The notes under the pieces: model-generated
What the model was told of the DNA's origin: nothing
The model's database searches: none
Seen by the model: only the letters and a program-made list of their open reading frames with translations
Origin: an uncultured Clostridia bacterium
GTDB taxonomy: Bacteria > Bacillota > Clostridia > Christensenellales > Borkfalkiaceae
DNA length: 33,927 nucleotides
Direction of reading: 5' to 3'
NCBI GenBank assembly: GCA_947177975.1
Contig: CAMWWH010000010.1
Span: forward strand, 1 to 33,927
Shown here: piece by piece, positions 13,673-21,127 of the stretch
How positions within the stretch are numbered: the stretch's first letter is position 1
How the letters are laid out: the number at the start of each line of letters is the position of its first letter
Position numbers and translations under genes: made by a program

Positions 13673-14409
13673 AGAAGTTCGAGTTAACTCCCAAAAACGT
13701 AATATTTGCGGTCTTCTTACTCGTCCAGACGGTAATATATATCGTTTACAACGTTCTGTCGGCAAGGCAACCCGAAGACCCTATCGAGATAAAATACGCG
13801 GGCATATTGCTCTGTTTAGCGCTCTCTGCGTTGATGATATATTTCAACCGCGACGAGGACTCGGTTATTGCGACGGCGGCAATGCTGTTTACGGCTATAA
13901 GCGATTTGTTTATCCTCGTGCTCGACGACTATTTCGAAATAGGGCTTGCAACCTTTATCGTCGCACACTCGCTGTATCTGTACAGACTGTACCACGGCAG
14001 AGTTAAAAAAATCTGGATAACTGTTGCGGTGCGCGCGGTCGTCGCCGCAGTTATGATAGGCGTCTGTTGCGGACTGTTCGGCGCAAATCTGCTCATAGTG
14101 GAGGCGGGTATCTATCTCGTGCTTTTGTTCGGTAACTGCGTCGAATCGCTCATTATGTGCAACCGCGGCTTGAAGAATATTCTGTTTGCAATCGGCTTGA
14201 TGCTGTTTTTGGGCTGCGATATCTGCGTCGGGTTCAAGCACGGCTCTATGGTCGGAGTGTCCCTTTCCGAAACGATGTACAATTTCGTCGTGTATATGAT
14301 TTGGGTGTTCTATCTGCCCTCGCAGGTGCTGATAGCCTGCGCTCTGTTTAAAAAAGGACCTTTATATAAGGAGTTGCCCCGTGAACTGCAAGACAAAGAA
14401 GGCGCTTAA
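13669..14409 (+). CDS. YhhN-like integral membrane protein
   Basis: A 246-residue protein with about eight hydrophobic helices. The spacing of the conserved polar sites fits the YhhN/TMEM86 family: KYAGILLCL near the start, AISDLFILVLDDYF, FIVAHSLYLYRLY, and a late LMLFLGCDICVGF followed by FYLPSQVLIA. Animal TMEM86 proteins hydrolyse lysoplasmalogens; the bacterial role is little known. Plasmalogens occur in anaerobic Clostridia, so a lipid role is plausible but inferred. It is coupled to the gene before (4-nt overlap) and the gene after (29-nt overlap). Confidence 0.55.
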   Translation: MKKFELTPKNVIFAVFLLVQTVIYIVYNVLSARQPEDPIEIKYAGILLCLALSALMIYFNRDEDSVIATAAMLFTAISDLFILVLDDYFEIGLATFIVAHSLYLYRLYHGRVKKIWITVAVRAVVAAVMIGVCCGLFGANLLIVEAGIYLVLLFGNCVESLIMCNRGLKNILFAIGLMLFLGCDICVGFKHGSMVGVSLSETMYNFVVYMIWVFYLPSQVLIACALFKKGPLYKELPRELQDKEGA

Positions 14410-15088
14410 CATAGCGCTGACGGTAGTTTTTATAATTGCGTTGGTGCTGTTCATACTCACCTTTTCGATAGGCTTGCCCATATATTGCAGATTTTTTTAC
14501 TATATCCAGATTAAAACGCTTAAAATGGAGGAGCAGACGGGCTGGTCGTACGACAAGATTAAGGCGGCTTACGACGACGTTTTGAACTACTTAACGCTTC
14601 CAAACCGACCGTTCGGCACGGGCGAGCTTAAATGGACGGCGGACGAGGCGGCGCACTTTGCCGACTGCAAGGTACTGTTTAATCTCAATTTGGCGGGTAT
14701 GATAGTTTCGGGCGCGGTGACGCTTGCAATCGTACTTTTAAACAAATTCAAGGTTATAACCTTGATACGCCCGATGGGACATCGGGCGTACCTGTTATCT
14801 GCAATCGTAGCGCTTGCGCTTCCCCTGATAATAGGCGCGCTTGCGGCGATAGACTTCGACGAAGCGTTCAGAATTTTCCACAGCATATTCTTCCCAGGCA
14901 AAACCAACTGGACGTTCAACCCCTCGACGGAGCAGATAATAAACGTAATGCCGCAGGAGTTCTTTATGAACTGCGCGTTACTCATAGGCGCGGGGCTCAT
15001 AACCTTTTCCGCCGCGCTGATTACCGCCGATTTGGTGCTGTGGCGCAAGGAAAAAAATACCGAAGAAAAAAACGAGAGCGCGGGTTGA
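14381..15088 (+). CDS. DUF1461-like (TIGR01906-type) integral membrane protein
   Basis: A 235-residue protein with four main transmembrane helices (about 9-32, 103-121, 136-158, 198-220). It starts at a GTG at 14381, preceded by AAGGAG 8 nt upstream and inside the previous reading frame. The extracytoplasmic loop after helix 3, FDEAFRIFHSIFFPGKTNWT followed by NPSTEQIINVMPQEFF, matches the DUF1461 signature FHxxFFPxxxWxF(D/N)P...II..(F/M)PxxFF. Function of this family is not established. No terminator hairpin is seen after it; a new promoter for the hydrogenase overlaps its stop. Confidence 0.75.
   Translation: MNCKTKKALNIALTVVFIIALVLFILTFSIGLPIYCRFFYYIQIKTLKMEEQTGWSYDKIKAAYDDVLNYLTLPNRPFGTGELKWTADEAAHFADCKVLFNLNLAGMIVSGAVTLAIVLLNKFKVITLIRPMGHRAYLLSAIVALALPLIIGALAAIDFDEAFRIFHSIFFPGKTNWTFNPSTEQIINVMPQEFFMNCALLIGAGLITFSAALITADLVLWRKEKNTEEKNESAG
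14766..14790 (+). other. Perfect 11-bp hairpin inside the DUF1461-like gene
   Basis: TACGCCCGATG (14766-14776) and CATCGGGCGTA (14780-14790) are exact complements around a 3-nt loop, in codons for IRPMGHRAY. No T-run follows, so it is not a standard terminator. Confidence 0.6.
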
Positions 15089-15113
15089 TTTGTCCGCGTA
15101 AAAGTGATATAAT
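15085..15113 (+). promoter_or_regulatory. Promoter of the [FeFe] hydrogenase gene
   Basis: TTGATT (15085-15090), a 17-bp spacer and TATAAT (15108-15113). A leader of about 22 nt carries AGAGGA before the ATG. Confidence 0.75.
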
Positions 15114-15141
15114 ATACTACGTTAATTAAAGAGGAAAACTT

Positions 15142-16659
15142 ATGAAAGAACAGAGTGTAGTAACCGATTTAAGAAGAAAAGTATTTGCCGAAGTTGCGCG
15201 AGTTGCGTATGAAAGCGACGATATTGCAAGCGATATCGAGGCAATCCCTTACAAGATAACTCCCGACGAAGTGCCCAGATACAGGGAAAGCATTTACCGT
15301 GAAAGGCAGATTGCGGCAGAGCGCGTGCGCCTTGCAATGGGCTTATCGCTCCGCCCCGCAAACAAACCCGTACATATCACCGAGGGCGTAGCGGGCAGCA
15401 ATATTGCCGAAAAGTATTACGAACCGCCCCTTATGCAGGTTATACCGTCTGCGTGCGACAAGTGCCCCGACAACGAGTACGAGGTCACGAATATGTGCCG
15501 CAACTGCGTGGCGCATTCGTGCATCAAAAACTGTCCCAAGGGCGCGATTTCGATCGTCGACGGCAAATCGTTTATCGACCAGTCCAAGTGCATAAAGTGC
15601 GGCAGGTGTAAAGCGGCTTGCCCTTACGACGCTATCAGCCACAAGGTGCGCCCCTGCGCGCAGGCTTGCGGTATCAAGGCAATATCCTCGGACGAATACG
15701 GCAGAGCGCACATTGATAATAACATATGCGTTGCGTGCGGACAGTGTATGTCTGCTTGTCCTTTCGGCGCGATTGCGGATAAATCGCAGATATTCCAGCT
15801 TATACAGGCTTTAAAGAAGGGCGACAGAATTATAGCGGCGGTTGCGCCCGCGATTGCGGGTCAGTTCGGCGTAAAGTCTACGCTCGGCAAGATTAAGACC
15901 GCGCTTATAAAGCTCGGCTTCGACGATATGTACGAGGTGGCGGAGGGCGCAGACCTCGGCTGTATCGCAGAGGCAAACCACTACGTTCACGAGGTTGCTA
16001 CGGGCAAACTGCCCTTCCTTTTGACAAGCTGTTGTCCCGCTTGGGCGGTGCTCGCAAAGACGCAGTTCCCCGACTTCGTTCAGGAAGTTTCGCAGGAGCT
16101 CACCCCCATGGTTGCAACGGCGCGCAAGATTAAGGAAAAAGACCCCGACGCGCGCGTCGTATTCATAGGACCGTGCGCGGCGAAAAAGTTAGAGGCTTCC
16201 AGAAGAACGCAGAGAAGCTTCGTCGACTTCGTTCTGACTTTCGAAGAGCTCGCGGGTATGTTCGAGGCGAAAGATATCAAGGTTGACACTTTGGAAGAAA
16301 CGCCTTTGCGCATAACTCACACTACGGGCGCGGGCAGAGGCTACGCGGTTGCGGGCGGCGTTGCGGCGGCAATCGAGCGCACAGTCAAGGAATACTATCC
16401 CGATATCGAGGTCAAGATTTACCACGCGGAAGGACTTGCCGACTGCAAGAAGATTTTAACGCTTGCCAAGGCGGGCAAAATTCAGGGCTGTCTTATCGAG
16501 GGTATGGGTTGCCCCGGCGGCTGCGTTGCGGGCGTGGGCACGATTATCCCGCCCGAAAAGGCGAAGATTTTAGTCGAGCAGTTCTCGAAAAACAGCCAGA
16601 ACCAAATCCCCGAAGCGCAGTGGTTAGAATACGCGGAAAGACTTACTAAAATGAAGTAA
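15142..16659 (+). CDS. [FeFe] hydrogenase, monomeric, group B-like
   Basis: A 505-residue iron hydrogenase that disposes of electrons as H2 (or takes up H2), most likely with ferredoxin in the cytoplasm. A cysteine pair (C105, C108) is followed by [4Fe-4S] motifs at C119/C122/C127/C131, C150/C153/C156/C160 and C196/C199/C202/C206. The H-cluster domain has L1 TSCCPAW (295-301), L2 GPCAAKKLEA (343-352) and L3 EGMGCPGGC (453-461), so all four cluster cysteines are present. TSCCPAW and PCAAKK, in place of the TSCCPGW and PCTAKK of classical enzymes, fit the group B (B1/B3) subfamily common in gut anaerobes. No HydE, HydF or HydG maturase lies in the window. No signal peptide is present. An HTH regulator follows after 14 nt. 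Confidence 0.93.
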   Translation: MKEQSVVTDLRRKVFAEVARVAYESDDIASDIEAIPYKITPDEVPRYRESIYRERQIAAERVRLAMGLSLRPANKPVHITEGVAGSNIAEKYYEPPLMQVIPSACDKCPDNEYEVTNMCRNCVAHSCIKNCPKGAISIVDGKSFIDQSKCIKCGRCKAACPYDAISHKVRPCAQACGIKAISSDEYGRAHIDNNICVACGQCMSACPFGAIADKSQIFQLIQALKKGDRIIAAVAPAIAGQFGVKSTLGKIKTALIKLGFDDMYEVAEGADLGCIAEANHYVHEVATGKLPFLLTSCCPAWAVLAKTQFPDFVQEVSQELTPMVATARKIKEKDPDARVVFIGPCAAKKLEASRRTQRSFVDFVLTFEELAGMFEAKDIKVDTLEETPLRITHTTGAGRGYAVAGGVAAAIERTVKEYYPDIEVKIYHAEGLADCKKILTLAKAGKIQGCLIEGMGCPGGCVAGVGTIIPPEKAKILVEQFSKNSQNQIPEAQWLEYAERLTKMK

Positions 16660-16673
16660 TCAAAAGGTTACGT

Positions 16674-17213
16674 ATGCAGACGATAGGCGAAAAGATTAAA
16701 AAGCTACGCAAGCAAAAAGGCGTATCGCAGGAGGAAACGGCGTTCGAACTGGGCGTAACCCGCCAGACGGTAAGCAAGTGGGAGAGCGGTGCAATGCAGC
16801 CCAACGCCGAAAGCATAAGAATGCTGAGCGATTATTTTGCCGTTTCCCCCGTATACTTTTTCGGCGGCGAGCAAGCCGTAGCGGAAGCGGAAACAAGTCA
16901 GACCGTACCTGAGCCTGTGCCCGAAACCGCACCTGTGTCCGCGCCTGCGCTTGCGCCAGCAAAGGACAAAAAGAGAGCGTTTATAATCTGCCTTTTTCTG
17001 CTTATCGTAAGCACAATCGCTTTTACCGTTTTTGCCGCTTGTACAGTCGGTTACGGCATTACGGCGTGGAGTAGCATGGATGGTTATAGCGTCGTAACGA
17101 CTTATGCACAAACCGAGCATAGGATTATTTTTTTCAGTTGTCTTGCAGGTAGCGTTATTTCGCTCGGCGCAGTTGTCGGACTGGTTATAGCGCTGATAAA
17201 ATTAAGGAAGTAA
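16674..17213 (+). CDS. Membrane-anchored XRE-family regulator
   Basis: A 179-residue protein with an N-terminal helix-turn-helix (residues about 4-60: IKKLRKQKGVSQEETAFELG, VTRQTVSKWESG), a Pro/Ala/Glu-rich flexible linker (about 68-98) and two transmembrane helices (about 102-124 and 152-176). The bilayer anchoring suggests sensing at the membrane. It follows the hydrogenase gene by 14 nt and is probably cotranscribed, so it might regulate the hydrogenase or itself. The ligand is unknown. A strong terminator follows. Confidence 0.8.
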   Translation: MQTIGEKIKKLRKQKGVSQEETAFELGVTRQTVSKWESGAMQPNAESIRMLSDYFAVSPVYFFGGEQAVAEAETSQTVPEPVPETAPVSAPALAPAKDKKRAFIICLFLLIVSTIAFTVFAACTVGYGITAWSSMDGYSVVTTYAQTEHRIIFFSCLAGSVISLGAVVGLVIALIKLRK

Positions 17214-17216
17214 TTT

Positions 17217-17246
17217 AAAAAGGCGGTGCATTTGCGCCGCCTTTTT
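17217..17246 (+). terminator. Rho-independent terminator after the HTH-membrane gene
   Basis: AAAAAGGCGG (17217-17226) pairs with CCGCCTTTTT (17237-17246) around a 10-nt loop and ends in a T-run. Confidence 0.85.
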
Positions 17247-17351
17247 GTAATGCAAATAAGCATTTGCGCCAATGTAAACAAAAGGTGACAGACATTTTTT
17301 ACGTTGAAATGCTAAAATTATCGCAGTTTGAAATTCAGGAGATATGTAAAA

Positions 17352-18218
17352 ATGAAAAAGGCGAAAATTTTATTGGCAACTGCGGCGGTGGCAACCGCAA
17401 TCACTTGCGCGTTTGGCGTAACCGCTTGCAACAAAAACGACAATTCGGGCAGTACGGGCGGCAACAATAGCGATAGTCAGATAACCGAAATATACGCGCT
17501 TTACACCGCTAACGCGCAGGCAAACGGCGAAACGGTTTTGACCTACGAGCAGTGGCTTCAAAGCATAAAGGGCGAAACGGGTGCAACGGGCGCAACCGGA
17601 GCGACGGGTAAGTCCGCGTACGATATAGCTCTTGAAAACGGCTTCGAGGGCACTGTAACCGAGTGGCTCGAAAGTCTTAAAGGCGCAAAGGGCGACAAAG
17701 GTGACAAGGGCGATAAAGGCGAAGACGGAGAAAGCGGAAGCATAGGCGCGGACGGCGTCGGCATAGAGGGAATTTACGAAACTTCCGAAGGCACTATGGT
17801 CAAGTTTACCGACGGCACTATTAAACCGTTAAACAACGGAATACACGGCGAAGTGGAATATCAATTGGCGCAGGTTGGCGACAATTACGTGGAGTTATCG
17901 GCTGATAAAAAAGTCGGAACATCTTTGAATTTCCTTTTGATTACTGGCGGAAAATACGAGCTTCAAATAGACTCTACGACTGCAGCAAAGTGTAATTATT
18001 TTAGTATTATTGAAGCTAATGGGACTCTAAGTGAAGGTCGTGTTAATTTGCAGGCAAAAGGCGATGCTTCCGGTCAGTGGGAAGATGAAACCTCTTACTG
18101 GGCGTTGCAATTAGATATTTTGCCCGGTTACGTACATACTTTTCAGCTGTTTAACACTTCTGGAGAGGCAAGGACTTGCCGGTTCAGGATAGTTAAAGTA
18201 GTAGAAGATGCAGAATAA
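17352..18218 (+). CDS. Collagen-like lipoprotein
   Basis: A 288-residue secreted lipoprotein. The ATG at 17352, with AGGAGA 9-10 nt upstream, is preferred over an in-frame TTG at 17328. A signal peptide ends at GVTAC (C26, lipobox). A Gly/Asn/Ser linker follows, then two related units: YTANAQANGETVLTYEQWL plus QSIKG (about 51-74) and AYDIALENGFEGTVTEWLES plus LKG (about 89-111). Each unit runs into Gly-X-Y triplets (GETGATGATGATG at 74-86; GAKGDKGDKGDKGEDGESG at 111-129). Such triplets form short collagen-like triple helices, so a trimeric stalk is likely. The C-terminus (about 170-288) is beta-rich and may be the head. Adhesion is a reasonable guess, not shown. The 100-nt leader holds no clear promoter. 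Confidence 0.8.
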   Translation: MKKAKILLATAAVATAITCAFGVTACNKNDNSGSTGGNNSDSQITEIYALYTANAQANGETVLTYEQWLQSIKGETGATGATGATGKSAYDIALENGFEGTVTEWLESLKGAKGDKGDKGDKGEDGESGSIGADGVGIEGIYETSEGTMVKFTDGTIKPLNNGIHGEVEYQLAQVGDNYVELSADKKVGTSLNFLLITGGKYELQIDSTTAAKCNYFSIIEANGTLSEGRVNLQAKGDASGQWEDETSYWALQLDILPGYVHTFQLFNTSGEARTCRFRIVKVVEDAE

Positions 18219-18224
18219 TAAATA

Positions 18225-19331
18225 ATGAAAAGAAAAATTTTAGTAACAATTTTAAGTGTGGCGGCAATTTTTGCGGCGGGTACGCTTACGGCTTGCTCCA
18301 AAGGGGGCGGGGCTCACACTCACGCGTGGGACGACGGAGATATAGCCAGCCCCGCAAGCTGTGGGTCCGAAGGGTTAATAGTTTATATCTGCACGGAATG
18401 CGGCGATATAAAATCCGAAATTTTACCGCGGCTCGAACACGAACATTCGGACGAGTGGCTTAAAAACGGCGAAGAGCACTGGCATATGGCAACCTGCCGT
18501 CATACGGGCACGCGCGTTGGAGTTGCTCCGCACGAGTGGGGCGAAGGCGAGGTAATAGTCACGGCAACCTGTTATAAGAGCGGGCTTAAAAAGTTTACCT
18601 GCGTCTGCGGCGAAACCAAGACCGAAGCAATCGAAAAGACGGAACACACCTTATCGCAAACTTACCAAAGCGACGGCGACAAGCACTGGCGCGTCTGCAC
18701 CGTTTCAGGCTGCGGCGAAATAGCCGAAGAGCATCCTCACAACTGGAACGACGGCGAAATAACCACTCCCGCAACCTGCCAAGCCGAGGGCGAAAAAACC
18801 GTAACCTGTACCGACTGCGGAAAAACGCAAACCGCAACGGTCGCTTTCGCAGACCATTCGTACGGCGAAAACTGGAGTTCGGACAAAGACGGACATTACC
18901 ACGCTTGTACCACTGTCGGTTGCAAGGAAAAGACCGACCAAGCCGAGCATACCTTCGGCGAGTGGTCGGAGGAAAACAGAATATCAAGGCTTTGTACCGA
19001 GTGCGGATACGAGGAGTTTGCGCCTGCGTTTACGGCAGGTGCAACGCAATCAAGCGTTACCGTAACCGTAGGCGGCGGAGAAAAGGGTGCAATCAACGTT
19101 TTTGCGAGAGGAAATTATAATTACACGTTTTCCTATGCGGGCGAAACGCCCGTAAAGGTTGTCTGCGGGTACTACAATTCAGCGGGCACGTTAGTAAGCA
19201 ACGAATATACGCTGTCGCCCGAAAACGTATCTTTCACGGTAAAGCTTCCCGACAGGTCTGTTGCCTGGCTGCTTGTCGAAAGCGAGGCGGAAACTGCGTT
19301 CGGGTGTGAATTGAGTATGCAGGCAAAATAA
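18225..19331 (+). CDS. Lipoprotein with three ~70-residue Cys/His-rich repeats
   Basis: A 368-residue secreted lipoprotein with lipobox LTAC (C24). Three tandem units begin at H33, H103 and H172, with a partial fourth at H242, a period of 69-70 residues. Each unit has two parts: H-x-W-x-x-G-E with a later C-x-x-C-G pair (e.g. YICTECG, FTCVCG, VTCTDCG), and an EHW/HYH...C...GC part. The regular Cys and His pairs could bind zinc or form disulfides. A beta-rich C-terminal domain (about 268-368) follows. Such repeats are common in surface proteins of gut Firmicutes, with unknown function. The gene starts 6 nt after the collagen-like gene and shares its transcript; the ribosome binding site is weak. 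A strong terminator follows. Confidence 0.75.
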   Translation: MKRKILVTILSVAAIFAAGTLTACSKGGGAHTHAWDDGDIASPASCGSEGLIVYICTECGDIKSEILPRLEHEHSDEWLKNGEEHWHMATCRHTGTRVGVAPHEWGEGEVIVTATCYKSGLKKFTCVCGETKTEAIEKTEHTLSQTYQSDGDKHWRVCTVSGCGEIAEEHPHNWNDGEITTPATCQAEGEKTVTCTDCGKTQTATVAFADHSYGENWSSDKDGHYHACTTVGCKEKTDQAEHTFGEWSEENRISRLCTECGYEEFAPAFTAGATQSSVTVTVGGGEKGAINVFARGNYNYTFSYAGETPVKVVCGYYNSAGTLVSNEYTLSPENVSFTVKLPDRSVAWLLVESEAETAFGCELSMQAK

Positions 19332-19374
19332 ATTCCGAAAATAAAAGGCGCTTTGTCTTTTATTCATAACTATC

Positions 19375-19412
19375 GCGCCCGCGCAAGTTTTTGCGCGGGC
19401 GCACTCCTTTTT
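19375..19412 (+). terminator. Strong rho-independent terminator after the lipoprotein pair
   Basis: GCGCCCGCGCAA (19375-19386) pairs with TTGCGCGGGCGC (19391-19402) as a perfect 12-bp stem with a 4-nt loop, then a T-run at 19407-19412. Confidence 0.9.
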
Positions 19413-19417
19413 AATAC

Positions 19418-19446
19418 TTGCTATTTTAATTTGCTTATGATAGAAT
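19418..19446 (+). promoter_or_regulatory. prmA promoter with a very short leader
   Basis: TTGCTA (19418-19423), a 17-bp spacer and TAGAAT (19441-19446). Only 10 nt separate the -10 from the ATG, leaving a leader of about 4 nt with no room for a Shine-Dalgarno. Confidence 0.6.
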
Positions 19447-19456
19447 AAACGTACTT

Positions 19457-20398
19457 ATGAAATTTATCGAACTTACCGTACATACAACCTCCGAGGGGAG
19501 CGAGCTTATCGCCGATATTATGTGGCGCTACACGTCCTACGGCGTGGCAATTTCCGACGTCAAGGACGTTATAGCATTGCAGCGCGACAAGTCCGCATAC
19601 TGGGACTATATGGACGACGATTTGGTCGCAAACAACTCGGGCGACGTTCTCGTCAAAGCGTTTATCGCCGTGTCGGACGCGGAAACGGTCATTCCTCAAA
19701 TCCGCGAGGATATCGACGAAATAGTTGCAAACTGCGCGGGCGCGTTGCCTCTGGGTACCTTAGAGACTACCCGCCGCGAAATCGAGGGCGACGACTGGAT
19801 AGAAATCTGGCGCACGCATTTCCGCCCCATTCATTTAGGGCGCGTGGTGGTAGTGCCCGAATGGATTGAGTACGAAAAACAGGACGGCGAGGAAACCGTC
19901 AAGTTAGACAACAATATGGCTTTCGGCACGGGCGAGCACGAAACGACCTCTATGTGCGTGGAGCTTTTGCAAAAGTATTTAACACCCGAAAGCGTGTGCA
20001 TTGACGTCGGCTGCGGAAGCGGCATTCTCGGCATTTCCGCGGTCAAGCTTGGTGCGAAGTTCGCCTACCTTACCGACATCGACGCGGTTGCCGTAGAGAG
20101 CGCAACGCACAACGCCGAGCTCAACGGAGTTACCGATAAGGTGACGGTTGCGCGCGCAAATCTTTTGGACGACAGCTCTTTAAAGGGTGATATTATGCTC
20201 GCCAACATTACGGCGGACGTCTTGGAAAATCTCGCGCCGTCAATCCCCAAAAATTTAAAGGCGGGCGGCACGCTTATCTTAAGCGGTATTATCGATTGCA
20301 AACTCGACCGCGTTGTCGAGGTGTACTCGGCGCAGGGGTTAACCTTGTGCGAAAAAGTCAAGAAAGGGGAGTGGAACGCGCTTGCGTTCAAGGGTTAA
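19457..20398 (+). CDS. prmA: Ribosomal protein L11 methyltransferase
   Basis: A 313-residue SAM-dependent enzyme that trimethylates ribosomal protein L11. The N-terminal substrate-recognition domain (1-100) is followed by the Rossmann methyltransferase with DNNMAFGTGEHETT (151-164, the family hallmark), motif I DVGCGSGILGISAVKLGA (183-200), an acidic TDID turn, and MLANITADVL in place of the usual NILA motif. Length is typical. It starts the prmA-rsmE-mtaB order also seen in B. subtilis (yqeT-yqeU-yqeV), but dnaK-dnaJ are not upstream; instead a terminator and its own promoter are. The leader is nearly absent. Confidence 0.95.
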   Translation: MKFIELTVHTTSEGSELIADIMWRYTSYGVAISDVKDVIALQRDKSAYWDYMDDDLVANNSGDVLVKAFIAVSDAETVIPQIREDIDEIVANCAGALPLGTLETTRREIEGDDWIEIWRTHFRPIHLGRVVVVPEWIEYEKQDGEETVKLDNNMAFGTGEHETTSMCVELLQKYLTPESVCIDVGCGSGILGISAVKLGAKFAYLTDIDAVAVESATHNAELNGVTDKVTVARANLLDDSSLKGDIMLANITADVLENLAPSIPKNLKAGGTLILSGIIDCKLDRVVEVYSAQGLTLCEKVKKGEWNALAFKG

Positions 20399-21127
20399 AT
20401 GAGTACTCCCAAGCGTTTTTTTATCGACAACTTAAACTACCCCGAAAACACCGAGGCGGTGCTTGAAGGTGAGGAATTCGTCCACGCAAAGACCGTGCTT
20501 CGAATATGCGAGGGCGCGGAAATCGTGCTTTTGGATAACGGCGGCAACGAGTATTCGGCAATCGTCACGAAGGTCGAAAAATCGCGTTTGTCGGCGCATA
20601 TTACGGGGGTAAACCGCGGCGAACGCGAGGCTAAGACCCCGATTTATCTGCTTGTCGGCGCGCTGAAAGGGGATAAAACCGAGCTGGTCGTGCAGAAGGC
20701 GACCGAGCTTGGCGTTCAGAAAATCGGCGTGTTTTTGTCGCGCTACTGCTCGGCGTACATTAACGGCAACAAGTTAGAGCGCCTCAACAAGGTTGCGCGC
20801 GAAGCGGCTAAACAGTGTCTTCGTTCGGTTGCGCCCGAGGTCGTGTTTATGCAAAATTTTGCCGCCGCTCTGTACACGGCGAAGGACTATGAAAACAAGC
20901 TGTTCTTCTGTGAGTTCGCAGATAAGAGCGACGTTGATTTAAGCGGTATTAAAGGCTCTACCGCGCTCGTCGTTGGCAGCGAGGGCGGCTTTGCGGACTA
21001 CGAATTTGAAGTTGCAAAGGAGCTGGGTTTTGCGGGAATGAGCTTGGGTAAGCGCATTTTACGCGCCGAAACCGCCGCAATTTCCGTGTGCGCTTTGGCG
21101 GCTTTTGCTCTCGGAGAACTTAAATGA
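20399..21127 (+). CDS. rsmE: 16S rRNA (uracil-1498-N3)-methyltransferase
   Basis: A 242-residue SPOUT-class methyltransferase that modifies U1498 in the decoding region of the 30S subunit. An N-terminal PUA-like domain (about 1-72) precedes the knotted catalytic domain: KGDKTELVVQKATELGVQKI (about 94-113), then VVGSEGGFADYEFEVAKELG and SLGKRILRAETAAISVCAL, the SAM-binding knot signature (GPEGG-like GSEGG and LGxRILRxETA). Its ATG follows the prmA stop with no gap, and AAGGGTTAA serves as ribosome binding site. Confidence 0.95.
   Translation: MSTPKRFFIDNLNYPENTEAVLEGEEFVHAKTVLRICEGAEIVLLDNGGNEYSAIVTKVEKSRLSAHITGVNRGEREAKTPIYLLVGALKGDKTELVVQKATELGVQKIGVFLSRYCSAYINGNKLERLNKVAREAAKQCLRSVAPEVVFMQNFAAALYTAKDYENKLFFCEFADKSDVDLSGIKGSTALVVGSEGGFADYEFEVAKELGFAGMSLGKRILRAETAAISVCALAAFALGELK

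Noticed and set aside
17328-17351. TTG start extending the collagen-like lipoprotein by eight residues
   Set aside because: The ATG at 17352 has a ribosome binding site and gives a standard lipoprotein signal peptide.
17401-17800. Repetitive Gly-X-Y coding DNA as a possible CRISPR or noncoding repeat
   Set aside because: The repeats are in frame, encode collagen-like triplets, and lack spacers of constant length.
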